A stretch of 64,000 bases of DNA from Tritrichomonas musculus (Eukaryota > Parabasalia > Tritrichomonadida > Tritrichomonadidae). Positions 1-9,712 of this stretch are shown piece after piece. Location: contig JAPFFF010000018.1 in the NCBI GenBank assembly GCA_039105265.1, forward strand, positions 434,001-498,000, in the 5' to 3' direction. The stretch's first letter is position 1. The number at the start of each line of letters is the position of its first letter. The notes under the pieces are model-generated. The model was not told the DNA's origin and searched no databases. It worked only from the letters and a program-made list of their open reading frames with translations. A program made the position numbers and the translations under genes.

Positions 1-681
1 TGAAACTTTGTTGATATACCAAAATTTTTATAGTTTGTTTCCAAGTGTTTTCTCGCTTTTATCAATTTGATTGCATTTTTAATATATAATAACTACTTAG
101 GTTTCATCATATTAGCCTAATTTGCACTGGATGATGAACATTTAAAATTTTTTTCAACATTTGTGAATAAACTCCATGCAATTTCCTAGTGCCATGCAAA
201 ATAAGTATTCATTTTGTAATCATGATGCCATAATGACCTTCTTTTATGCAGTAATACTAATTAATCTCTATCAAATATTTAAAAGAATAATCTTCCTCTC
301 GTTTAACAAATTGACTATTTTGTGATTACTTTTAGAGATATTTACCATTATGAAGATAGAGACGAGGCTAGACCTTTTATTAACACTAATTATAATAGAA
401 AAAATAATGAAAGTACAATAATTTTTTAAAAGGAAATATAAAACAATAATAATCGATTAATAAAAGCTATAAGTAATGTTTTTAACTTGTTTTTTATGTA
501 TATTTTAGCTTTTTACAAAAAAAGTGCCAAAAATTGAATGCAAAATTTCGGCTCTTAATAAAAATTTAATTCAAATAATTGAATGCTAAAAAGTGTAAAA
601 GTTCGTGTTAAAATTTCTATCTTAAAATGGATTTAGTGTTCTTGCAGAATCAGAAACTACTGTATTCTTAATGTTTTATAA
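1..681. other. AT-rich non-genic stretch
   Basis: No convincing open frame on either strand. The DNA is AT-rich, with short A and T runs, and precedes the Polinton integrase frame. I see no terminal inverted repeat that would mark an element edge here. Confidence 0.5.
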
Positions 682-1557
682 ATGAATCGAGTAAAATTCA
701 AAACTATAGATGAAGTTTATGCGAAATATCCTACGAATACATTAACGAAATTCAAGAGAATCGCTAATAAATATGGGTTCACAGATGATGAAGCTAAGGA
801 GTTTTTAAGTAGCAGAGTAGTTCACGATCAACACATTCCTCCACCTAAGTTTATACATATATTTTCGAAGATTCCTCATAGATTTCAGAATGATACCTTC
901 ATTGGCGAAGCGAAGTCGACAACTGGGATTGGAACCCCTAATTACTTGATGTTAATTAATATTAATTCGTGTAAAGCATATGCTTATGAGATGTCGAGTA
1001 AGGGAGCTAAAGAAGTATTGAGATCGTTAAATGAATTCATTAAAGTAGAACCTGAGTGTAAGTCTATAACATCAGATGAGGATACAACGTATTTATCGAA
1101 ATCTGCACTTGATTTCATGAGGAAACATAATATAATATACACAACAACGACGGATAACGATCATAACAAACTAGGTATCATCAATAGATTCATGAGGACA
1201 ATACGTGATATAAAAGCTAACGAACTTAACGTTGATATACAATCATTAGTTGAATCCTATAATGATATGCCTCACAGATCTCTTAATTATAAATCCCCTA
1301 AAGATTTCACTAAAGAAGATGAGGTAGAGTATATCAATAAAATGAGAGGTGAGGAGAATCCTTATAAATTCAAACCTGGTGATTCCGTTAGAGTAATTCT
1401 CGATAAGAATCCGTTAGAGAAAAAGCATGCGAATCTCTCAAGAGAATCATACATCGTTGATTCCAAACACGGTAATCAATTCTTAATCCGCTCTAGCGAT
1501 GGATCTATAGATACTGTACGGGGATATGAGCATATCTTGATAGTCCTTTTTTTTTAG
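682..1557 (+). CDS. Polinton-type integrase (fossil)
   Basis: A 291-residue frame resembling the retroviral-like (rve) integrases of trichomonad Maverick elements. The central part has the DDE-integrase-like pattern of short beta strands around residues 70-175, followed by the typical segment in which the protein is said to have few neighbours in the host DNA (YNDMPHRSLNYKSP, about residues 194-207). A basic C-terminal region with an SH3- or chromo-like look follows (about 228-285). In a live element this enzyme would insert the element DNA into the host chromosome. It lies convergent to the frame at 1750-2331. The gene looks close to whole as a frame, but it sits in an element fragment and is treated as a fossil. 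Confidence 0.7.
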   Translation: MNRVKFKTIDEVYAKYPTNTLTKFKRIANKYGFTDDEAKEFLSSRVVHDQHIPPPKFIHIFSKIPHRFQNDTFIGEAKSTTGIGTPNYLMLININSCKAYAYEMSSKGAKEVLRSLNEFIKVEPECKSITSDEDTTYLSKSALDFMRKHNIIYTTTTDNDHNKLGIINRFMRTIRDIKANELNVDIQSLVESYNDMPHRSLNYKSPKDFTKEDEVEYINKMRGEENPYKFKPGDSVRVILDKNPLEKKHANLSRESYIVDSKHGNQFLIRSSDGSIDTVRGYEHILIVLFF

Positions 1558-1611
1558 ATACTGTTCCTGAGGTGGGGAAACCTGGAAAAATTATCCGGCC
1601 ACCAATACGAA

Positions 1612-1640
1612 CATTCAATAACTACTTTCGTTGTTGAATG
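1612..1640. terminator. Hairpin between convergent element genes
   Basis: CATTCAATAAC and GTTGTTGAATG form an 11-bp stem with one mismatch around a 7-nt loop. It sits just beyond the integrase stop and before the 3' end of the opposing frame. The position suggests a role in ending or processing transcripts from one or both genes, but function is inferred only. Confidence 0.4.
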
Positions 1641-1749
1641 TCATTTACCTGAGAGAAAAATATACATCTTATAACACATTAGTTAATACTTAACGACATA
1701 TTCGAGATCTAAATACTAGCGGAGCTATGTTTGTTTGACAAACGGTTTC

Positions 1750-2331
1750 TTAAGTACCGAGATCCGTATTGCAAGTAGATTCAGATTCTTCCTCTCGAGG
1801 AGGGGATTCTTGAGGTACTTCTGTGATGAGCTCTGGAACGTATTTACTACGGATACGAGATTTCGATAATTCTTTATTGACGACTTGCTTGATATATTGT
1901 TTCTGCTCTTTCTTAGATCTATCATTACGTAGTTCTTCACCGAGATTTCGCAGTTGCTTGAGTACCTCGAGATTAATTGTTTGCGGAGCAAAGTTTCCAT
2001 CGGAAATAGAATCATTATTGCGAATGCTTCGTGATACAGTTCGACGAGGAATATTTTCGGTATGAGGTATCTTTTTCTCTAAAGGAGGAGGAGTCTCTTG
2101 ATTATTGATTTCAACAGGATCTTCTTGTGTATCATCGTTTTGAATGGTGTCAACGGACTGCTTTTCAGTTTTATTATCTCTCAACTTCACTATATATTTC
2201 CCCTCTTTTTTCGTTGGAAACACTTCATACTCAGGATCTTCGATACCTTGAACCCATCGTTGAATTATTTGATTTCTCTTCACTCCACGTACGTACTTGC
2301 TCTTCGAAGAAGAGGTTTCTTTGAAACTCAT
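1750..2331 (-). CDS. Polinton accessory protein, unknown function (fossil)
   Basis: A 193-residue, highly charged frame convergent to the integrase. The N-terminal part (about residues 12-52) is a basic, tryptophan-containing block (RGVKRNQIIQRWVQG). The middle is rich in Pro, Glu, Asn and Gln, and the C-terminal third looks helical and charged. I recognise it only as the kind of small frame found beside integrases in trichomonad Mavericks; no enzymatic motif is visible. It is listed as part of the same fossil. Confidence 0.45.
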   Translation of the reverse strand: MSFKETSSSKSKYVRGVKRNQIIQRWVQGIEDPEYEVFPTKKEGKYIVKLRDNKTEKQSVDTIQNDDTQEDPVEINNQETPPPLEKKIPHTENIPRRTVSRSIRNNDSISDGNFAPQTINLEVLKQLRNLGEELRNDRSKKEQKQYIKQVVNKELSKSRIRSKYVPELITEVPQESPPREEESESTCNTDLGT

Positions 2332-3035
2332 TTAATTTTCAACAAAAATATCATTACTTATAATACTCACTTACGTTTGTTTTTACGAGTTTTGATATAC
2401 GGTGATGTTACAGCATATGTATTAGTGTTCTCATGATATTGCTTATTTACATACGGTTTATTTGACACCCTTTATAATTGGGGAAAAATGAATATGGTCT
2501 GGTCAAATGTAGGAATTACAGTGGGATCAGCGATTTTATTTGCAAATGATGTTTATTTATATAAATGGTTGCTTAGCAAAATAGAATTGGAAAGGAAAAT
2601 TATATCATAATATTAATAATCAACTAAAATATTAGTAGTATAATGAAATGGGTGATTTCGGGCCGAAGGTCCTCACTCCCCCTTTTCGCTCCATTCACTG
2701 GCGAATCTACAACGCTTTACTCAACCTTGAATCTTACATGTATTTTCTAGATCATATATAATTATTAGATAATGATTACCAAAATGATTTTAGGACTGCT
2801 TTAGAAATCGAAATTACAATTATTAAACCTCAATTTAGAACTTTATTACTGATTTTGATTTTCGAAATTATGATGAATAATTATCATACATAAATTTTTT
2901 ACTTAATTAAAAATAATGATATTACAAATTAGTGAATCAACATCATATGAATCAACCAACATGACAATTGAAAAATTATATGATGATAATACAAAAAGAT
3001 TTTTTTCACCATCATTTTTATCTCCATTTCTATAA
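2332..3035. other. Intergenic stretch with a GC-rich patch
   Basis: Mostly AT-rich. It holds a 40-codon frame at 2488-2610 and a sharply GC-richer patch at about 2650-2720, which has runs such as CGGGCCGAAGG and CTCCCCCTTTTCGCTCC. The patch could belong to the edge of the neighbouring element or to another repeat; I could not assign it. Confidence 0.4.
2488..2610 (+). CDS. Possible 40-residue small protein
   Basis: ATG at 2488 opens a 40-codon frame with a hydrophobic middle (VGITVGSAILFAND) and a lysine/glutamate-rich C-terminus ending in TAA. This would fit a tiny single-pass membrane protein, or a left-over of the adjacent element. There is no family match that I know and the length is near chance expectation, so confidence is low. 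Confidence 0.15.
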   Translation: MNMVWSNVGITVGSAILFANDVYLYKWLLSKIELERKIIS

Positions 3036-4418
3036 TTATAATTCCTGTCTTTTCTTTTCTAATTCGCAAATCAATGTTTTAGCTTTATTTAAAATTGATA
3101 CATTTGATGAGACAGAAAGATTTTCAAGGTGCTTTGAGAGTTCTGGAGACGAACATATTTCATGAATGATAAATGTCATCTTTTCATTTGTCATTCCTAC
3201 AAATAAAACTCTTCCGATTGCATCAAGAAGACGAATAACAAGAGTTTCTGACTCTGAACAGAGCATTTGAATAATCTTGGATGTAATCTCCTTGCTAACA
3301 AGAAGAGTAAGCTTTTCATGCGGTGAAAAAAGCAAAATTGTAGCTAAAAAGTATGCACAATCCTTTTTAAATTTTTTATCATCTATTTCTTCGAATGCAT
3401 CTGTAGTGAATTTCAAAAAATCTACTGGAATTAATGGTATAACAGCGCTAGGAGCAGATTCAAAACAGTTTGAAAGTGCCCAGTAAGGTCCCGATGTAAT
3501 CTTTTTCTCTCGACATATATCGAGTAATTTTTGAACTGTACCAGTTCGTATTAAATGTTGAATTCCTGCTTTTTCGCAAATTGATACGTTTCCAATCAAA
3601 TATATACAAATATGAGTTAAATCTGGAATTGGCAATAATTTGACTATATAATCATGAATCTTTAAATCATAAAAAGTTGACACAAAATCATGATTCTGTC
3701 GGAGGATGTTAATAATTGCAAAAATAATATAATAAAGGGCTTTTTCATTTGTCATCGAAAGAAGTGAAACAATTTCGGGCAAAAGAGGCTCCAAATCTTC
3801 ATTTTCTATTGTTTCATTGCAACTGAACAATGAATTTATTGCATATGCACCTTCAATGCTGTTATTTTCAGCTGTGTAAGAAATGATGTCACTAACGATA
3901 CCAGTACACACCATTGCATTTCTGGCATAAACAGAAGTAGAAGGAATCTCGCGGAAAAATACCAAAAGTTGCTCTGGATAAGTTTGGAGCATATCACGTA
4001 AAGGGAATAGAATAGAAGCATCAATTAAAACAGGATCATCGTGATCAAGAAGTGAGAGAATGAGCATCGTAAAAGCTGTCATAAATTGTGGACTATTTAC
4101 GCGTGGTACAAAATCAACAATAGCATTGACAACCTCTTCGTTGGACACAATTTTGTAATGAAAAGATTGATGGTCTTGAATAATAGCGGTAATTTGGTGG
4201 CATAATGGTTCTACCTTACTTGGATCTTTCGTTTTAAATGTTTCAAGAATACTCTCTGGAGTGTATACTTGAGCTATTTCGTCACATGACATTGTAATTT
4301 TATCGGCAGCAGGTGACCGGATTACGGGTCGAAACGAACCTGGCGACTCACCTGGCTTTGCATGGAATGCTCTGGTATTGATAGGTGTTGGGCTGATTTG
4401 AACTTTTTTTTCTTCCAT
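3036..4418 (-). CDS. Armadillo-repeat protein, importin-alpha-like
   Basis: A 460-residue all-helical protein starting at an ATG. After a polar N-terminus of about 45 residues there are repeated pairs of amphipathic helices of about 40 residues each, from about residue 60 to 445. The repeat with GPYWALSNCFES matches the ARM signature in which a Trp and Asn line the cargo groove of karyopherin alpha. I infer an adaptor that binds nuclear localisation signals, or another ARM scaffold. The classic N-terminal importin-beta-binding domain (a long Arg/Lys-rich helix) is not obvious in the first 45 residues, so an importin-alpha paralogue with altered transport or another ARM function is possible. 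It lies about 120 bp downstream of the RPC3-like gene on the same strand. Confidence 0.6.
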   Translation of the reverse strand: MEEKKVQISPTPINTRAFHAKPGESPGSFRPVIRSPAADKITMSCDEIAQVYTPESILETFKTKDPSKVEPLCHQITAIIQDHQSFHYKIVSNEEVVNAIVDFVPRVNSPQFMTAFTMLILSLLDHDDPVLIDASILFPLRDMLQTYPEQLLVFFREIPSTSVYARNAMVCTGIVSDIISYTAENNSIEGAYAINSLFSCNETIENEDLEPLLPEIVSLLSMTNEKALYYIIFAIINILRQNHDFVSTFYDLKIHDYIVKLLPIPDLTHICIYLIGNVSICEKAGIQHLIRTGTVQKLLDICREKKITSGPYWALSNCFESAPSAVIPLIPVDFLKFTTDAFEEIDDKKFKKDCAYFLATILLFSPHEKLTLLVSKEITSKIIQMLCSESETLVIRLLDAIGRVLFVGMTNEKMTFIIHEICSSPELSKHLENLSVSSNVSILNKAKTLICELEKKRQEL

Positions 4419-4541
4419 TCGTTGTTAAAATAGAATTATTTTGAAAATAACTTTTTGATTTAAATCAATTCAAAAAAACTCTAAGAAAATTTTAAAAATG
4501 AACTTTTTAAGATAATATAATAACATCATTTTTTTTTTTTT

Positions 4542-5807
4542 TTAAAGTTCATGAATTTCAATATATCGCCTTGTAACAGAGAACATTGTATTTTGTAAAA
4601 TAGCTGTTTTTTCATTAAATTTTTTCATTTTTTCGGAAGCACTCTGATTTTTAATTGCGGAATCAGAATCCAAAAGTTGCTCTTCAGTTTGGAGATCATA
4701 ATAAAGCTTTGCAAGCACACCTAATAAATACGATGAAGCATTATTGATTGACGCAATTGGATTCAGCTTCCAAATTATGTATTGTCTTCTAAGTTTTGTA
4801 TGTGGGGCGTCCTGAAGAACTTCACTTTCTAAAATCCCAAGGGATTTAAGCTTTTCTAATAATTCTCGTCCTTCTTCTGAAGTCATCAATATCATTTCGC
4901 AAAGAGCACGACCTTCAAGACTTTCTTTTTTAAGAAGTAAATTAATTACACGTCGTGCTCTAGGATATCCTATTTCTGATAACAACTGCGCAATTTTTTT
5001 CATTTTGAATGATCTCATTGCTCTAGAAGGAGTTAATATATCTTCAGTTGGACTAATAATCGAATATTCTGGTGTACGTAAAATGTCAAAAATACTAGTA
5101 ATTTCTTTTTTTGAAAGACCTGTTTTATCAATTATGATTGGAATAATTTCTTCTTGATCAAATTGTTGAGGTTCATTTGTTTCAAGACAACTTTGGAAAA
5201 TTGAAAAAAGAGCTCTAACAACCTCTAAAATTCTTCTATCATTGAGTTCAACAAGTGTTTCCAAAGCTGATGCTCTTTGACTAGCTAGAAATAGTGCGAA
5301 ATTGAATTTTATTGATCCGCTCTTATCTGTAACTAAAACATTTTTCTGCAGTAGAACTTCAATTGCATGCGAAAATCGGCTTGCACTCATTTCTTTATGC
5401 TTTGTGCATAATGTGCGAACTAATTTCTCTGCGTTTAATGTAGATTCATCAAGGACTTTCTTGGTAATTGCTGAAATATATTGCTTATCTTGTGGAATTG
5501 GCGCATATGATTCTGCGTATTGTATAAAATGCGGATAAAGAACAGTGTTAAAAATTGAAAAGAGATTAATTTCGAGAGGATCGACCGACAAAACTTTTTT
5601 ATTTTTAAGTTTTGAAAATGCTTCTCGGAATTCATTTTCAGATAAACCTGAGCGTTCTTGCAGTTGATCAACATCGTTTACATCGTCAGATAAAGATTGA
5701 AGAATTTTTGAACAATTTTCACCATAAATTGGCTTTGCGATATAAAAACATAAACTTGTAAGAAGTTCGTCATGATTTCTTTCCCAACATTTTGCAGCTG
5801 TATCCAT
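4542..5807 (-). CDS. POLR3C: RNA polymerase III subunit RPC3 (RPC82/POLR3C)-like
   Basis: A predicted 421-residue protein made of several winged-helix-like segments. The best family match by eye is the C-terminal block with LCEMILMTSEEGRELLEKL followed by HTKLRRQYIIWKLN. In RPC82/RPC62 this corresponds to the last winged helix and the segment ending in a hydrophobic 'ylW+v' strand. The family forms the RPC3/6/7 subcomplex that helps Pol III open promoters of tRNA and 5S genes in the nucleus. Yeast and human proteins are longer (about 530-650 residues). I start at the first ATG (5807), although the frame remains open 17 codons further up without an ATG. The protein is strongly divergent, so assignment is moderate. 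Confidence 0.55.
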   Translation of the reverse strand: MDTAAKCWERNHDELLTSLCFYIAKPIYGENCSKILQSLSDDVNDVDQLQERSGLSENEFREAFSKLKNKKVLSVDPLEINLFSIFNTVLYPHFIQYAESYAPIPQDKQYISAITKKVLDESTLNAEKLVRTLCTKHKEMSASRFSHAIEVLLQKNVLVTDKSGSIKFNFALFLASQRASALETLVELNDRRILEVVRALFSIFQSCLETNEPQQFDQEEIIPIIIDKTGLSKKEITSIFDILRTPEYSIISPTEDILTPSRAMRSFKMKKIAQLLSEIGYPRARRVINLLLKKESLEGRALCEMILMTSEEGRELLEKLKSLGILESEVLQDAPHTKLRRQYIIWKLNPIASINNASSYLLGVLAKLYYDLQTEEQLLDSDSAIKNQSASEKMKKFNEKTAILQNTMFSVTRRYIEIHEL

Positions 5808-5858
5808 TTCAGATTCTAAACGGTCTTTCAAATTTTTGAAAAAGAATTCTACAAACAA

Positions 5859-6292
5859 TTAAAAACACCATTTTTTCTAAATATGATATCAGCATTGACA
5901 ATTTCACTTACATTCTAATTGAATTTATTTAGAACATAACATTCATAAGTTGTTTTGAAAAAATATTTGAAATATTATTTCATAAGAAAACCTCCATTTA
6001 GATCATATTTTGTTTTTTATAAAACAACTGCTTCAATTAGAAAGAAAAAATAATGAAAAATTAAAGAAAAAAGGTAAAATGAAAAATTGAAATCATGAGC
6101 TACTTATATATTTATTGTTATTGACTTTAAATACTTATAATAATAAAATTTACTTAATTTAGTTTCATTTTGATCATATTTGTAAAATAAGATATATTAT
6201 TAAGTTGAAAAACTAAATTTAATTTTATTTATCAAAGATAAATTAATTAATATTAAATAGTACACCATTAGATTTTGTTCAAAAAAACAAAA
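5859..6292. other. Intergenic AT-rich DNA
   Basis: No gene seen. This is the region between the RPC3-like gene start and the 3' end of the F5/8C gene, with short A/T runs only. Confidence 0.4.
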
Positions 6293-7612
6293 TCAATAAC
6301 CTTGCAGATATCCATAAAATTCAATCTCATGCAACCACATATAACCTTCACCCCACAATCCACCAGTTTGGCGAAGTCTTACGAATCTCGAAAAGTTATT
6401 TGGCTGGACGTCAAAGGTTCCCACTAAACCATTTCCATTTAGTGTATGACAATTTGAATGCTTATCTATCGTTATCCAGTTTTCATTATCATTTGAAATT
6501 TCAATCAACCAGTTTTTCAGGTGAAATTGATCGACGCCAGCGGAATAAGATTTTATTGAATATTTCTCAAGTTTAACTTTCATATTTTTAAAATCAAACT
6601 TAATCCAAGCGTTTCTTCCATCGGCCTCAAAATAATTCTTACAATTGAAATCCAACAAATTTTTCGGAGGCTTGTCATAATTAGGACAATTAGTCGACAC
6701 TTCAATGATTCCTTTATCATGGATATTACCACCAGCCTTGTCAGTCAGGTATTTAATAATTCCGTTGAACACACCGCCACGACTATAGTGACATTCATGA
6801 AAATGATACCTTTCAGACAATTGAGAGGATATTTGGTCATTCGAAACAATTGAATTTATACTTCTATTTATTATCATATTCCAAATTGAACTGTTAATAT
6901 CATTTAAATCGAAATTTTCATAAAAATTTTCAAGTTCTTCATTACTTATATTCAAAAAGTGGACATTTTCAAATAAATACGATAGCTTTGAATTTTTTGA
7001 ATACAAATCAATGATGAAATGCATGAAAGAGTCTTCATCCTTGAGCTGAAGTTTTTCATTTCTAATTATGTCTTCAATGATTGATATATCAAGTTTCTGT
7101 AGCTCTTCATGGTCAATTTCGTAAAAGTGACAGGCGATAAAGTCAATTTCTCTTTGAATGACTTCGTTTGTAAATTTTGAATTTGTTTGATTTAAAAAAA
7201 AATATTTTTGCTTGTTTTGGATGATTTCAAAGACATTCGTAAGCGTAATATCAATAGGATTTTTAGGTACAAGTTCTGTTAAGGCTTGGTCATTGCCAAG
7301 TGACATAAAAATTTTAATGTAAAAATCTAAATTTTCGTTTTTGATCGGCTTTTTCTCAAATGAAATTAACGATAAAATTTCTGTAAAATCACATTTATCA
7401 TCCTGCAAGTCAACACTGATGTTAAATGAGTTAATCGTTTCATCTGTAAAATGATATTGACAAATTTGAGGTGATAAAAGATCGGCGATATAACGACTAG
7501 TTTGATATTCTTTCCCATTCACAACAAACGTGAAATCTTTTTGGTAGTGCTGGAAAGGAATTTTTCTTGGATCAACACTCAAGATAAATTCCGTATCTTT
7601 GTTGGATTCCAT
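6293..7612 (-). CDS. BTB-like/F5/8-type C domain protein
   Basis: A 439-residue protein. The C-terminal part (about residues 285-435) has the discoidin/F5/8-type C fold pattern. It contains RNAWIKFDFKNMKVKLEKYSIKS, and WLIEISNDNENWITID, and ends with the strand WLHEIEFYGYL. The N-terminal half begins with DFTFVVNGKEYQTSRYIADLLSP, which resembles the start of a BTB/POZ fold where a substrate is clamped, followed by helical BACK-like sequence. This BTB-plus-discoidin layout is an expanded family in trichomonads. There is no signal peptide, so a cytosolic protein-binding role is likelier than a surface adhesin. The exact function is unknown. Confidence 0.65.
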   Translation of the reverse strand: MESNKDTEFILSVDPRKIPFQHYQKDFTFVVNGKEYQTSRYIADLLSPQICQYHFTDETINSFNISVDLQDDKCDFTEILSLISFEKKPIKNENLDFYIKIFMSLGNDQALTELVPKNPIDITLTNVFEIIQNKQKYFFLNQTNSKFTNEVIQREIDFIACHFYEIDHEELQKLDISIIEDIIRNEKLQLKDEDSFMHFIIDLYSKNSKLSYLFENVHFLNISNEELENFYENFDLNDINSSIWNMIINRSINSIVSNDQISSQLSERYHFHECHYSRGGVFNGIIKYLTDKAGGNIHDKGIIEVSTNCPNYDKPPKNLLDFNCKNYFEADGRNAWIKFDFKNMKVKLEKYSIKSYSAGVDQFHLKNWLIEISNDNENWITIDKHSNCHTLNGNGLVGTFDVQPNNFSRFVRLRQTGGLWGEGYMWLHEIEFYGYLQGY

Positions 7613-8103
7613 GTGGAATAAAATTAATTTATTGGATAAGTGACATGTGATTTAAAAAAGGTAGTTAAATAAAAAATTGAATGGATAAATTTTTGATTTT
7701 TGAATTGAATGCAAAATGATTTATTCAAAATTTGAATTCAAATTTCAGGCTTGGAAGGCCAAGGTATTGGATGCATTAGTAGCTCTTCATACGATAATTA
7801 TATATATATATATTTGAATTTCAAATAAATAAATAAGAAAAAAAAAATTATATTTATTATACACACATATACCAAAAAACATTACATATTTTTTAAAATA
7901 GATATTACTAGTAACATATAATCCAAATTTAACATATAATCAACATTGTAACATTTTTAGTTCATTTACGAATAGAAAAATTTCGAGTTTATAAGAAACA
8001 AAATAAGATGAACTGCCTGAACATTGATAATTTGTATACATTAAAATAAAATTATAAATCCATAAGAAAAAAACGAAACATAAAAATGATAGTATTAAAT
8101 AAA
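7613..8103. other. Intergenic DNA with simple repeats
   Basis: No gene seen. It contains a short (TA)n run at about 7799-7813 and A-runs near 7840. The rest is unremarkable AT-rich sequence. Confidence 0.4.
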
Positions 8104-9060
8104 TTATTCTCCATTCGATTCGTCAGAATCAAAATTATTCATATGTATTTTAAAAACTCTGAAGAAACCATCATTAGGGCCTCCTCCAGTTACAAGAAAT
8201 GGCATTTTAGGGTTGGCAGAAACGGCAATAAATACACCTTCTTGAGCTATCGACTCAATTGGAGTTTGCTCTTTTTGATTTAATTTCCAAATACGTAAAC
8301 ATCCATCATTGCTTGGTGAAAAAACATAAAATTCGTTGTGAACCTTTGAAGTGAATCCGCATTGCATTAATACTCTATCTGATTTAAATCCAGTAAATTG
8401 CGAAATTAATTCTAAATCTGGTAATGAAAATAATTTCAAACATCCTTCATTAACTAAATTTGAAGTTGTAGAAACAAGGATGACATCCTGCTTATCTGAT
8501 AAATGCAGAGAATTTATTAAACAATTGTCTATCATGATACTCTTTTTGCATTTTAAAGTAGATATATCCCAAATTCGAATACATCCATTTATATCAGATG
8601 AAATAATAATAAATCCACAATCATGATAACAAATTGAACTTATTAAAGAATCATGAGCACTAATCATTTTATTATTTTGCATGCTTGCAGATTTATGTAT
8701 TATCAAAATTTGGCCATTTGCTAAACCAACAGCGATTCCAAATTGAGTTCGACATGAATCTATGCATGTTACAGGAATTGAACTTGAATAAATTAAATCC
8801 GTCTTTTTGTTAATTAAATCAAGTTTTGTAACGTTTCCTTTTCCATCGCCAACAAATATTGATGAAAGATCATTTTCCCATGCAATTTGAGAAAGTGGCT
8901 CGGTAGGAATATTAAAAGCACCAACAGTTGCAAAAGTTTTCATATCTATAATTAGTATATCACCATTTATAGTAGCAACTGCAAATTGTTTACCTGTATA
9001 ATCATATTGAATTGATGTTATACCCGAAATAGATGCTTGATACTCATAAACATCTTCCAT
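8104..9060 (-). CDS. WD40-repeat protein, WDR5/Swd3-like
   Basis: A 318-residue beta-propeller, the right size for seven WD40 blades and little else. Clear blade signatures are NGCIRIWDISTLKC and DGCLRIWKLNQ. The order in the middle of the protein (SAHDSLISSICYHDCG, GCIRIWD, then a loop before the next blade) follows WDR5/Swd3, the core scaffold of COMPASS-type histone H3K4 methyltransferases. Family placement within WD40 proteins is uncertain because blade sequences converge. The gene is divergent from centrin with only 56 bp between the two start codons, so both promoters must be very compact or shared. Confidence 0.6.
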   Translation of the reverse strand: MEDVYEYQASISGITSIQYDYTGKQFAVATINGDILIIDMKTFATVGAFNIPTEPLSQIAWENDLSSIFVGDGKGNVTKLDLINKKTDLIYSSSIPVTCIDSCRTQFGIAVGLANGQILIIHKSASMQNNKMISAHDSLISSICYHDCGFIIISSDINGCIRIWDISTLKCKKSIMIDNCLINSLHLSDKQDVILVSTTSNLVNEGCLKLFSLPDLELISQFTGFKSDRVLMQCGFTSKVHNEFYVFSPSNDGCLRIWKLNQKEQTPIESIAQEGVFIAVSANPKMPFLVTGGGPNDGFFRVFKIHMNNFDSDESNGE

Positions 9061-9116
9061 TTAATATTAGAACAAATATACACTCAATAAAAAGAACGTT
9101 ATTAAATATTTAAAAA

Positions 9117-9602
9117 ATGACTGCAAATAATCACAAGGCAATGATACCCAGAACTCTCAACGAAGAGCAAGTTAAAGAAATTAAAGAAGCTTTTGATCTC
9201 TTTGATATCGATGGAACTGGAAAAGCTGATCCCAAAGAAATTTGTGTAGCAATACATACTCTTGGAATCGACAACGCAAGAGACGAAATTAGAAAAATTA
9301 TTGCTGAGCTTGAACGATCTACAAAACCATCAATTGATTTTCCTGAATTCTTAAAGTTAGTTAATCGAACATTACAAGATCGTGATCCAAAAGAAGAAAT
9401 CGAAAAAGCATTCATGCGCTTTGATGATGATGATACTAAGCGAATTTCTTTCAGAAATCTCAAAAGAGTTGCATTGGAATTAGGTGAAGAATTAACTGAC
9501 GAAGAACTCAACGAAATGATTAAAGCAGCAGATAAAGATGGCGATGGAGAAATTGGAAGAGATGAATTCATTAGCCTAATGGAAAAAGCACAAATGTTTT
9601 AA
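9117..9602 (+). CDS. CETN: Centrin (caltractin/CDC31)
   Basis: A 161-residue calmodulin-like protein with four EF-hands. Loop 1 (DIDGTGKADPKE, residues 30-41) and loop 4 (DKDGDGEIGRDE, residues 139-150) have complete calcium-ligand patterns. Loop 2 is degenerate and loop 3 (from D103) is partly degenerate, as is usual in centrins. The stretch LNEEQVKEIKEAFDLFD is diagnostic of the family. Centrins sit at basal bodies and centrosomes and in contractile fibres; in trichomonads that means the flagellar basal body and spindle-pole apparatus. The length is normal. The gene is divergent from the WD40 gene. Confidence 0.93.
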   Translation: MTANNHKAMIPRTLNEEQVKEIKEAFDLFDIDGTGKADPKEICVAIHTLGIDNARDEIRKIIAELERSTKPSIDFPEFLKLVNRTLQDRDPKEEIEKAFMRFDDDDTKRISFRNLKRVALELGEELTDEELNEMIKAADKDGDGEIGRDEFISLMEKAQMF

Positions 9603-9712
9603 TAATGTTTTTTTTTTATATCATGATAATTAAATAAAATATCAATTATAAAAAACAATATATATGTATTTAGAAAGAAAAACATACAAAACAATTTATA
9701 AAACAAAAACAA

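Larger units (their letters stand above)
682..2331. mobile_element. Maverick/Polinton fossil (remnant)
   Basis: Two convergent frames form a fragment of a Maverick/Polinton element of the kind abundant in trichomonads: an integrase on the plus strand and an accessory frame on the minus strand, with a hairpin between them. The polymerase, packaging ATPase, protease and capsid genes of a complete element are not seen in this window, so the element is broken by loss of most of its length. Long terminal inverted repeats were not found. The two remaining frames are still long and open, which suggests a fairly young insertion. Family assignment is from the integrase and its neighbour and is inferred by eye. 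Confidence 0.65.

Noticed and set aside
1823-2436. Plus-strand frames of 65-112 codons
   Set aside because: They overlap the minus-strand accessory frame and have no coding character.
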